Source: Porites lobata (taxonomy: Eukaryota; Cnidaria; Anthozoa; Scleractinia; Poritidae). From it: DNA of 64,000 bases. The stretch is from assembly GCA_942486035.1 (NCBI GenBank), contig CALNXK010000036.1:970001-1034000 (forward strand), in the 5' to 3' direction. Positions 36,520-46,827 of this stretch are shown here, in pieces. The notes under the pieces were generated by a model, which saw nothing but the letters and a program-made list of their open reading frames with translations, was not told the DNA's origin and ran no database searches. Positions within the stretch are counted from its first letter, which is position 1. Each line of letters starts with the position of its first letter. Both the position numbers and the translations under genes were made by a program.

Positions 36520-36755
36520 TAATCGCCCCATGTTAGGGAATCCCAGACAGTCTTGGAAAGTGGATTCTACGCAATAGATTCCGAATTCCAGCTACTGGAT
36601 TGCGGATTCTTTTGTCAGTGGAACTTGGATTTCGGATTCTATCGTTAACGGGATTCCGGATTCCTCGGGTTGTATACCGGATTCCAAAGCCCAGGATTCC
36701 TGATTTTAAAGCGACAATCTTCTGGATTGCGGAATCGGGATTCCCTTACTTGGGC
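36520..36755. repeat. GGATTCC-rich repeat, copy 2
   Basis: Same family and orientation as 35225-35415. Shares CCAGACAGTCTTGGAAAGTG-like and TTCCAAAGCCCAGGATTCCT strings. Confidence 0.75.
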
Positions 36756-36759
36756 GATT

Positions 36760-39350
36760 TACAATGTCTGTAGGACTGAATGGAGTCCAAGTTGGTGTGT
36801 AAATCCGATACAGTCACTATGATCACTGAAAAACAAAATCCAGCTTCCTGAAAAATTGTTTCGATCGCAGTGGTTCCAGTCCGGAAATCAGCCTTAAAAA
36901 CAGCTCTGAATTCTATGTCAGCGGCCATTCTCGCAGCAAGCGCTCTACTTGGTATTGTCGTTCAAGAGTTGATTCCATTTAATCGCCGCGATCGCTGAAC
37001 TGAGGACTGGAAAAGACACTTGTTGATCGCTCCTTTAAAATGGCGACCCAGGCTGTATGGAACAAATTGCTGAACAGCATACGTTACGAGACTACTTTTA
37101 ACAGTTAACTAAGACTTTTTTTTTCAAATTAAACTTATAATTAGGATTAGTTTTAAACAAGAGAGAAGAATTTAGTAAGGATCGCTTATCATTGAATTAT
37201 TTCTTATTTGTCTTTGACCAAGCTAACGATTTGAAACGATTCACAAATACGTGACGCGACGTCAAAGCCCCTAATGAGGATAAAGTCACCAGTCTCAATA
37301 CTTATTTAAAACAAATGAGCAAATTTACTAAATATATTTCGCGGAAAAAGAGTTCAATTATTATTTTACCATTCAATAGTAAAGCTTTTTTTGTTTTGTC
37401 ATTTATTGGGGAAATACAGACAGGCCGTTGTCCCCCAAGGACAGGGAACAAAGTGCGTTTTTGCGTACGTCAGCTTTCTGCATTAGCGCAATTCACTGTC
37501 TTCATTCAAGTTTTTTTTTTCTTTTTTAATAATAAATAATCATAATCATAGTCAAAATCATAATCACAATCAAAATAGCGAATAGCTTTACAGCATAAAA
37601 ATTTCATTAGTGTATAAAAACACTGTTGTCAATGGGGTCGTCACTCAGTAATAATTGATCTAGCTTCCTGCTACTTTCCAGTCGACTCTAAACATTTTCA
37701 AAGTGTGTCTGAGGAATAAATGTACAGCTATTGAAAAGAAGTGGAGTCGGTCCAACCTCTTGCTCCTTCCTCCTTGAAGGTTATGCACACAAAGATATGA
37801 CACAAAAATGACAGTAAAAAATGTTGGATACTTGAGGTTTGTGTCATTCATGTTTTACTTCAGAGGATCAAACAGTCTTGTTTGCGTCTTAGATCATAAA
37901 ACTACTCGTGACCTCAAGTGTTAATAGCATCTTAACTTCAATAAATTCTTTATTTTATTTTCTTTTTCTCTTCTGTAACTTTCCAAGGACTCTCAATTTA
38001 TGTTTCACTTTATTCTTTTTAATAGACGGAACAAATTAAGAGGAAGAAGAAGAAAAAAAGAAGAATCTGATGCTGTATAAACTAGGCTAGAAGGTCCATT
38101 TATTTTATTTTTTATTATTATTTTTTTTTTACCCGTACAACTTGCACTTGGGAACAAAAATCGTAAAACGCAATGACGACTAAACTGTAAAGTGTTGATT
38201 AAAATACAAAGTATCAAACGTGTTGAAAAAAAGAAAAATAAAGGATACCAAAAAAATTCATGTGACTGTCTAGTTTTATCGCTTCTTTTGTAATGAGCAA
38301 ACGCTCCAAAGCACGTGCAGACCTTGGTTACTGCGTAAACGAGAGCTTGCTATAAATTTATGGAAGTCCTAATTTTATTTAAGACGTCAATATAGGCATG
38401 TTGAAGGGGTTCCTCATTACCTTGGTAAAACCCGTAAGTCTATAATTCAAGTACTCGGAAAATTGCTTTATAGGTCCAATTTTCGTTGTTTACTTGATAT
38501 TCAATAACAAAAAACAAACAAACAAATAAAAAACGGCAGTGAAAGACCCTGGTAAATTGTAGGTAAAAAACTCTTTTACGATACTGCTTAAGAAGTGCTT
38601 CTCCCAGTGTACCATTCAATTGCACTGAGTGATGAACTATAGAATACTTCATGGAAAGTGCAGGCGTACAGTATTTACGCAAGAGTTGTTGACGTGATTT
38701 CTGATACACATCAACGAGTGAGGAAAACCTGAACTCTTCCGAAAGCAGAGCCAGACACTTAACATGAACCTCGAGGGAGAGAGGTTAGACAAAAATACAT
38801 TAATACAAATTGTAAATAGATGACGACTAAACTTTTATCAACTTAGTAATCAAAATATAAGGCCCAAAGTAACTGAATGCACAGGCATGTTGCGATGCCG
38901 GCTAAGAATGATTCCCCCCAGTAGAAACTTCACCCTTTTTCTGCCATATCTCCCTGACAATTGTCAATGGATTCACAGTGAAAATAAAAATGATCTGCTG
39001 TTCTTTTGACTGCAAAGAATATACGAAACTTCTTAAATTTCAAGCAAGAGAAAATAATCATACATGAAACCTTAAGAAAACCAGCAGAGAGAATCAAGCA
39101 TTGGTAAGGGAGGGTGGGATGGGATTTTGTTCCACGAAGAGAAGAATATGAAGTGCTGTTTTGCTGAGCTAGGCGCGAAAATGTAGGCATCAACTGTTCA
39201 TGTGATAGCTGGCATCTAATTTGCTGAGCGAAACGTTAGTGTGACAGAGATCACATGCAGGAAGTAATCCCTGAAAGGAAGTGAGCTGGTTCGATTACTG
39301 GTAAACGCGGGTATATGGTTATCACATTAACTTTAATTTATCCTGTTTTA
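36760..39350. other. No gene established; mixed repeats
   Basis: Between 38460 and 38640 the sequence resembles 43660-43850 (GTTTACTTGATA, AAGACCC-GGTAA), so an older relative of the 2.8-kb tandem unit may start here. A frame at 37408-37539 with RCPPRTGNKVRFCVRQ, followed by AATAAA, was considered as a terminal exon and not accepted. Confidence 0.35.
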
Positions 39351-39378
39351 TAAATTAGCTTATTAACCGGAATAAAAA

Positions 39379-39669
39379 ATGTCTGCGTTAAAAAATATAA
39401 TAAGAATGTCTGGGCGTTCAAGTGGTGTCACGTTTGAATTACGGCGAAAAATCTCAAAGTGGGCAAATGCTTGGCTGGCACTGCGTTATATGGGTCTTGG
39501 ATGCTTTATCATCATATTATCATTGATATATCTGACGAAACAAGTAGCATACTTCAAAGCTCTAGGCAGAGACACTTCAATATTTAGCTGGTCGCATTTT
39601 TTTCTGTTTATTATGGATCTATTTTGTTTCATGCCGGTTCTAGCGTATACGAAATTTCCACAAAATTAG
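39379..39669 (+). CDS. Possible small two-membrane-segment protein, hypothetical
   Basis: A 96-codon ATG-to-stop frame with two hydrophobic segments (GLGCFIIILSLIYLT and HFFLFIMDLFCFMPVLAY) and a basic N-terminus. It has no recognised family, clear promoter or splice context. AT-rich sequence easily yields hydrophobic frames, so it may be chance. Confidence 0.2.
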   Translation: MSALKNIIRMSGRSSGVTFELRRKISKWANAWLALRYMGLGCFIIILSLIYLTKQVAYFKALGRDTSIFSWSHFFLFIMDLFCFMPVLAYTKFPQN

Positions 39670-39736
39670 CACTCATTGTGGCACAATGACGTGGGCAAAT
39701 GATTTGCAATAGTGCGATAATAACAGTACTAAGAGC

Positions 39737-39737
<1 letters not shown>

Positions 39738-39765
<28 letters not shown>
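39738..39765. repeat. GAT microsatellite
   Basis: About nine perfect GAT units followed by imperfect AAT/GAT units. Confidence 0.9.
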
Positions 39766-39767
<2 letters not shown>

Positions 39768-39858
39768 ATGATGATAATAATGATTGTCTGATTATAATAG
39801 TGATTGTGTCACCGTGTTGAGCTCGATGTTGGTGTTTTTTGGTTCTATCAAATACTAC

Positions 39859-39893
<35 letters not shown>

Positions 39894-40213
39894 GTTCTGA
39901 TTGGCTCCCATAACTTGGAATATCCTTTGCTATTCACTATTTTGCCATTGGAGTCAAGATGGCGTCTCGTTTAGAGACATTTTTGGAAGATATTTGAAGC
40001 AGTCATACAAATAAATACCAAGAAAGCGACGAACGTTGGCTTGTCGGTGTTTACTGGTCCGTAGAAAATTATTTTCATGCTGAATTTGCAACAAAATCGT
40101 CAAAATGCACTTGACAAAATCCATGAAAATGACTGTTTGTAACTTGTAAACAAAGTTCCTACAAAGTGACTTTTTTAAATTTACAAAAAGTTCCTTTTTT
40201 CACTTTTATCGAA

Positions 40214-40229
<16 letters not shown>
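39859..40229. mobile_element. Inverted-repeat element, about 370 bp
   Basis: GTATTTACCAAATCAGT at the left end and its exact inverse at 40213-40229 bound the element. It contains no transposase. An embedded ATGGCGTCTCG start (39959) is followed by a short frame that stops after about a dozen codons. Confidence 0.65.
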
Positions 40230-40246
<17 letters not shown>

Positions 40247-42270
40247 ACAGGGTCGGTGAACATCGCTGGATATATACCACCACTATTCACCTCCCCTTCG
40301 GGGCATAGCCCCTTCAATACAAAATCCCAGCACTACGGACTCTTGCTTTTATGGATACTACATTCATATCTCATGGTCTCGAGGTCTTCCGCACAGAAAG
40401 AGCTGGTTATGGTAAATTATGCGTCTGCTTTTAGCCAATGATGCAGGATAGGGGAAATATTTTGAATGAATAATTAGCAACTATTGGACGATGTTGAGCA
40501 AAATAAAGTGGTTTGTCAGTGGCGAGCAGATCAAGGCTGAGGCAAATAATTGATCTGCGAGAAATAATTGATTTGCTATTTGGAGAATATTCGCGGAGCT
40601 GGACAAACCTAAACGTACACGGTACTGTCGAAGATGAACTTAACATCGATGCAGGTAAGCATGTTTTAGCTATGTTTTTAAACTAGGAATTATTTTGAAT
40701 GAATAACAAAGCAATTAATGAATTCGGCTTTCGTAGGATATGAAGAATTAACTCATTGTCTTCACAACGTATTTTAAGTATTTTTGACCATGCAACTTTA
40801 AAAAATTATATCTCTGCTGTTATTTACAGTTCCATATCAAGCTATACCTCATTGGAAAGGGCAAAAATTAAACTTTCAGAAAAAAAATATTTCGGTCTCA
40901 GGGAAACCATAATATTCTGCACAAAAAAAATAAACAAGGCATATTTCTAGATAATTATTTTTAAAAAAAATTTAATAGTGTAGTTTTGCCAGAAAAGTTG
41001 TATATTTTATGTAATACAGTACGTTTTTTTCTTCAATATCTATTAAAAAGCGAATATCGGTCGAAAATATAAAGCGACAAACAATTTTCTACAAAATTTT
41101 TCCGACCCTATCGGATTATGCAAATGATCAAACCAATTCTTACTTTTGTCACTTTGTGGCCCGGGAAATATCGGGTTAAAAACAACAAACATAAATTCAC
41201 TCTTTAAGCTCCGCGGGACGGATTTCACTGAATCTTCACACGGCGAATTTGAATCAATACTGTTTTATTACAATTTTCGCGTTTATTTCTTGTTTCTGCC
41301 CTTAAAATAAATATTTTCGAAACGTCGATAAAAGCTTTACGACAAAACTTAAGAATAGATTTGAAAAAATCGTCAAACCCCAGGCCTGGAGTATGGAACG
41401 TGGCTAAATGCGACAGAACATTAGCAAATTAAATTTTGTCCGATCCTGATATCGTGCGACATCAAACCAATTCTTATTGGTGGGGGCATGTACAAACTCT
41501 CTAAATAGGAATCTTCTTCTAATCAATAGTGTGTGACAAGCTTTCTTCATTCTGCCCTTGATAATATTCAGATGAGGTACGTATCTAAGAAAAAGTAAAG
41601 ATACGTGCGTTCTGAACGGGGTCCTTAGCTTAGGGGCTATATGTTTTCCTGTTTTGAAAGCGCGCATTCTCTTATATGTTTTCCTGTTTTGACACGACTT
41701 ATATATTACGTTTTATGATTTAAAATAATTTGTACAGTCTTTCTCTTCCTTTGTTGCAATGGGACTTTTAAAAATTAGTTAATTAAACAGCAAAAATAAT
41801 GTATTTGCGAGAATTATCAAAAGGTCAACACAATACGCCATGGGCAACGTTCCCTTGACGTTTTAAGATTACTTTAAAATCACTTTATTAACGTGTAAGT
41901 TCATTGAACCTTTTTGCAAGTGAGTTACTGAACCGTGATGACATATTGGCCAAATTCGCGAAAAAAAAATTAATTGAACCTGATCATTTGAAGGCCTTAT
42001 TTTCTAAAACCTGGTACAAAAGTGTACCAACTTATAAATCAATAGCGTGGTATCCACGTCAAGTAAAGGGCATTGCTTTTCTTGCCAGTCCCACGTCAAG
42101 TTGAAGCAGTCCATGCTACGGAAAAGTCCCCAATAATGCAAGCCACTTTTTTCGACAACTCCTAGAAAAAGAGCCTGTTTTTTGTGCTGTAGAGTCTTGA
42201 GCACCACTCCCAAATGTAATTTGTCTCCTAGTCAGGTTCATGCCCTGAAACGTTCGTTCATTTTTTCGCG

Positions 42271-42410
42271 TAATATATCAAGCATGAGACGCAGTGTTTC
42301 ATCACCAGAGAGAGTTGAAAATACGACACGCAGCGGAGTATTTTTGACGAACTTCGAGGTCACCGTGTTTCCTCTGGTGACGAGACACCGTGTCGAATGC
42401 TTGATATTAC
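42271..42410. mobile_element. MITE with imperfect inverted repeats
   Basis: TAATATATCAAGCATGAGAC and the inverse of GTGTCGAATGCTTGATATTA form the ends, and the arms extend through TCACCAGAG. It is absent at the matching place in copies 2 and 3 of the tandem unit, so it inserted after duplication or was lost from them. Confidence 0.75.
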
Positions 42411-43971
42411 TTCTCAAACAAAGTGATTTTACAAGGAGAATTTAAGGATGCAAAAATGAGCAGTTTTTCATCTGATTTCCAAACTCTCATTAAACATTGA
42501 TTTCCTTAAGTTGCATTTTCTTTATGAATTATTAATGAGAATGACAAGTTCAAGGAAATGATACAAAGGTCCATTTCATTCAAATCCTTTCACCTTTTTA
42601 GTCCTCTTTCTTTAAAACAAAAACAGTTAAAAAAAACACCCACTCCCTCTCTTATTAAGAATCGTTCAACGTACTTGCAGGAAACGTATTAATTGTTTCA
42701 GTTGGGCCACCTTTAAAGATATTTACTGAGGGCCAAATATTTAAACGTGGTTTAGCCAGTGTTTAACAAAACCGCTTTCTAAGTCATGTTCAATTTGCCT
42801 AACGATTTTATCTCATGGCATCATTTATTGTGAACAGTGTTATGAAGCCATATAGAAAAGACTAGAAAAGCATTTAGCGTCTTAAAAAACCCACCAAAGA
42901 AGAGATCTAGAAGTTCAAAGATTCGCTAAACCGGGGCTTAAGTTAGACTATTCTTTGCTTAAATATTTGACCCTCAGGGTTTCCAATGACTCAAGAGAAT
43001 GAGCACCCTTTGTTTACCACACTGTGGTAATGGAAATAGTTTCCACACTAACAGCGCTAATTGACTTGCTAGATCAGTGAAAAAAAACTTGGTTTCTATT
43101 TCTTATTCAAACTTTAGTTGAAAACTCAGCTGAGTCTCGAATAAGAACAACGCTAAATGAAAATTCATATCAATACAGAAAAAAAAAAGTTGAATGGATA
43201 TGATAATCCGAGTTACGTAACGACTAAAATAGTTAAAGATGTTTTCCATAAGGCATTTCCAATGTGAAGGGAGTTCTGTTCAAACTCTAGCGGCATCAGT
43301 TCTTGTTCAGTCATATGCCACATTCTGGCTTCATTCAGCCCCTCACCCCTCCATATGAATGAGATTTCGTGAACTCAAGACCTGTAAGTTTTCTTACTTC
43401 AATAAAACAACGTAAATGATTACGAAAAGCTTCCATGATGTTTGAGTTCAATTCCCACCCCCCACAAGCAATTATTAATCAGATGGCTAATGTACAAGTT
43501 TTCGTTTTGATTCACTGATCGATTATTATTGTCATTATTATTTTCTTGTTTGTTCACTCGGGCGAAACTGGTCGGAAAAGCTGAGGTGGAAGTTGTAAGG
43601 AAGAATTCATTGTTAAGAAGGAAGACATAATTTGTGATTATGAAATCCAGCTTTCGTTGTTTACTTGATAATCAAAAAACATATTAATGCAAAAGCAAAA
43701 AATAAACGGTGGTACAAGACCCCGGTAATATCAGGGTAAAATCACCTAATTATACTGCTCAAGAATTAGGTCCCCTAATGTAGAAGTACTTTGAGTACCT
43801 AGGCTCATTTTTGACTGTCACGTACAATTCAATTTAACTCAGTGACGAAATATTTCTACGTAAGTCGAGTTAATGTTGCGTTAAAAAGCTGTGCACAAAA
43901 GGCCCATCCATTATCGACCAAAGACTACAGTCTGAACAAGCGCTTTTAAGTGAAGCTTAATTCCAGTCGTG

Positions 43972-44038
43972 ATGAATAATGTAAAGATGCTCCTGCTTTT
44001 CTCTTTCGTCCTCCTTGGAAAAACAGGGACAACTAATG
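43972..44038 (+). CDS. Signal-peptide exon, copy 1
   Basis: ATG to a G/GTGAAA donor, phase 1: MNNVKMLLLFSFVLLGKTGT, a strong signal peptide. It is almost identical to the exon at 46767. The matching TATA element seen upstream of copy 2 (CATATAAGG) is here GCACAAAAGG, so the promoter may be weakened. No own downstream exon lies before copy 2. It could act as an alternative first exon of the FN2 gene or be a dead copy. Confidence 0.5.
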
Positions 44039-44569
44039 GTGAAAGTATTTCTTTTCAACTGTTTTCTTGCTTTCTCTCCTTCCTTTTTATTTTTGTCTTT
44101 GCACGAAAAAGACAAACAAAACGTCTGCTTATTGTAATATTTTAATTTTGCGCGGATCGAGATAAATATTCAACGTTAAGCCAAGTCCGCAGTACTGCCC
44201 GGGACATATACAAACTCTCTAAATAGCAATTTTCTTCATTAGTGAGTGACAAAACTCCTTGACCAGTCAGTCCCTGACAATGCATAGGATTTAAGCTTTA
44301 AAGAAACGTACATAAGCGATTAATCTTGATTTTTGTAGCCAGGGCTACGGATCATTACACAATCTAAGACGAAAATCTTAAAAAGGCAATTTTCATGGGG
44401 ATAATGTTTTAAGAGTAGTTGATATTGATTTCAATTCCTAAAACACCTTTTCAAAACTTTAACGCGTAATATATATTGCGTTTTATAGTGTATATATTGT
44501 AAACAGTCTTTCACTCTGCTTGTTTGTGGTGGGACCTTTGAAAATAAGCAACAGCAATTATATGTGTGA

Positions 44570-44690
44570 CTGACACAGGCGTCTCGGAAGAAAAAAACCG
44601 AGTACTCCTAATAGTCGAACCTATGACCTGCTGGTTATTAGTCCAGATGCTCTTCCATTAAGCTATTGACGGGAGACTCGTGGAAGCTTA
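44570..44690 (-). mobile_element. tRNA-derived SINE or tRNA pseudogene, copy 1
   Basis: The minus strand reads AATAGCTTAATGGAAGAGCA, then CATAGGTTCGACTATTAGG, an A-box and B-box pair with tRNA spacing but poor arms. The same insertion occurs at about 47785 in copy 2. Confidence 0.55.
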
Positions 44691-45145
44691 GAAGCCGCTC
44701 AACTAGTTTCACGTGACAAACATACTTTATACTAAGAGCCTGCTTTTTCGCTGTAGTCTCTTGAGTACCTCCTTTACTGAAAAGTTATCATCAGTAGGGG
44801 CTTTTTTGTAACAGCCAAAACAGAACGCCAAGGGAAATTAAGCGAATGCATGATCGCTCGAGTAAATGTTTTTGAATTACTTTGAAGTAACTTGTAACTT
44901 GTAACTTTATTTGATTTACCACAAAATACAATTAACGATAAAACAAGACAGTTACACAAAAGCAAATGAAAGTGGCGAGGAAGCCCAAAAAGAAACCATG
45001 AGGCTTATAGACATTGGGCTCCCTCGAAGTAAAAATAAAGTTAACAGTAACAGTAAGGCCAGGAGAACCTTTTTTCCTAAACGTAGAAATTATAGGTGAG
45101 TTACCCAACCGCGATGACTCAATAGCCAAATTCTTCACAAAACCT

Positions 45146-45203
45146 TAAACCTGCGTCATCAATTGAAGTCGTTATAAACCTGCGTCATCAATTGAAGTCG
45201 TTA
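45146..45203 (+). repeat. Two perfect 29-bp direct repeats
   Basis: The unit TAAACCTGCGTCATCAATTG plus AAGTCGTTA occurs twice without a spacer. Copy 3 at about 48180 has only a remnant. Confidence 0.9.
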
Positions 45204-45221
45204 TTTTACAAAAACCTGATA

Positions 45222-45337
45222 AAGTGAAACCTCGATATAACGAACAGATTTCCTTTGCCCTGATAATAGCAAAATATGTGAAAAAAAACTCGATATAACG
45301 AAAACTTGGCCTTTGGCGATAACGAGGTTCCACTGTA
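45222..45337. mobile_element. Short inverted-repeat MITE (GTGGAACCTCGATATAACG type)
   Basis: The ends read GTGAAACCTCGATATAACGA and, inverted, ACAGTGGAACCTCGTTAT. Such ends are typical of pogo/Tigger-like MITEs. A paralogous copy is at 48216-48366. Confidence 0.7.
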
Positions 45338-46693
45338 CAGAAACGACAACAAATTAAACAACAATAGCGTGGTATCCAAGTAAAGGGCACTGCTTTGCTT
45401 GCCAGTCGCTTGTCACCTTTTCAGATGTTCTAGCAGTCCAAGGTACTGGAAAATTTCCCACTCTGAATATACTCGCCGCTTTTTGACAACTCCTAGAAAA
45501 AGAGTCTACTTTAATGGTGCGGCCTTTTGAGTATCTGCACCAAATTTAATTCCACTTTTTTCTTCAGATTCATGCCCTGAAACATCCATCTCAGGCAGGG
45601 AGGTATCTTTCTCGTCCAAGGAAATAACACTGACTAGAGTCCGTTTCACTTAATTCATCCTTTCGTTCTCTGTCTTTAAAACAAAACTACCTCCTTTCTC
45701 CCCTGTTAAGAATTCGTTTTCGTGCTTGCAGGAAAAATAAAAATCGCTTTTGAGCTACCTTTTAAAAAGGTTATTTAAGAGAATGAGCACCCTTTGTCTA
45801 CTCCTTTAGGGTAATGGGAATAGTCTTCACACTAACAGCACCGATTGACTTGCTGGATGCTAAAAACTTGGTTTCGATTTCTTATTCAAACTGGGGCTCG
45901 GATAATTACAGCGTTAACGGCGTCCAAAAAGTGATTGAATGGATTTAATGGGTCTGATAACTGTAGTTACGTAACGACTTAAATAGCTTTAACTATTTAA
46001 AAAGAAAATCGACAGGGCAATATAAGATGTTTCCATTTATTTTCGCCTAAGGCATTTCCATTGTGAAGGGTTTCTGCTCACAGTACTCTAGCCGGGCAAT
46101 CTTGATCAGCCATATTTCTTTATTCAGCCTTCAATCAATCGACCTCCATTAAATGAGTGAGATTTTGTGAAATCAAGACCTGTGAGCTTTCTCACTTCAA
46201 TGAAAAAACGTTAAATGGTTATGAAATGCTGCCACGTTGCTTGAGTTCATTTGCCATCTCCCACTTGCAATAATTAGTCACTAATGTACAGGTTCTCGTT
46301 TTGATTCCTAGATTATTATTGTCATTATTATTTTCTTGTTTGTTCACTCGGGCGAAACTGGTCGGAAAAGCTGAGGTGGAAGTTGTAAGGAAGAATTCTT
46401 TGTTAGGAAGGCAGACATAATTTGTTATTATGGGATCCGGCTTTTGTTGTTTACTTAATATTCAAAAAACATATTAATGCAAAAGCAAAAAAAACATAAA
46501 CACTAGTGGAACACCCCGGTAATATGAGGGTAAAATCGCGTAATAATACTTCTCAAGAATTAGGTCCCCCAATGTAGAAGTACTTTTGAGTACCTAGGCT
46601 CATTTTTAACTGTCACGTACAATTCAATTTAATTCAGTGACGAAATATGTCTACGTAAGTCGATAGAGTTAATGTTGCGTTGAAAAACTGTGC

Positions 46694-46699
46694 ATATAA
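46694..46699 (+). promoter_or_regulatory. Possible TATA box of the FN2 gene
   Basis: CATATAAGG lies 68-73 bases before the ATG at 46767. A start near CAGTCTGAAC (about 46721) would be at usual spacing. Copy 1 lacks the TATA core. Confidence 0.4.
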
Positions 46700-46766
46700 G
46701 GCCCATTATCGACAAAAGACAGCAGTCTGAACAAGCGGTGTTTAGTGAAGTTCAATTCCAGTCGTG

Positions 46767-46827
46767 ATGAAGAAGATGCTCCTGCTTTTCTCTTTCGTCC
46801 TCCTTGGAAAAACAGGGACAACTAATG
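46767..46827 (+). CDS. Signal-peptide exon, copy 2 (FN2 gene exon 1)
   Basis: ATG to a G/GTGAAG donor, phase 1: MKKMLLLFSFVLLGKTGTTN. It has a basic N-terminus, a leucine/phenylalanine core and polar residues before the donor. A TATA-like element lies upstream at the expected distance. Joining to the exon at 52538 gives TTN-D-CTPKTTT in frame. Confidence 0.6.

Larger units (their letters stand above)
42000..44920 (+). repeat. About 2.8-kb tandem unit, copy 1
   Basis: Landmarks shared with copies 2 and 3: GAGAATGAGCACCCTTTGT (42998), CGGGCGAAACTGGTCGGAAA (43560), a signal-peptide exon (43972), a tRNA-like SINE (about 44570) and TTGTAACAGCCAAAACAGAA (44806). A MITE at 42271-42410 is unique to this copy. 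Confidence 0.75.
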
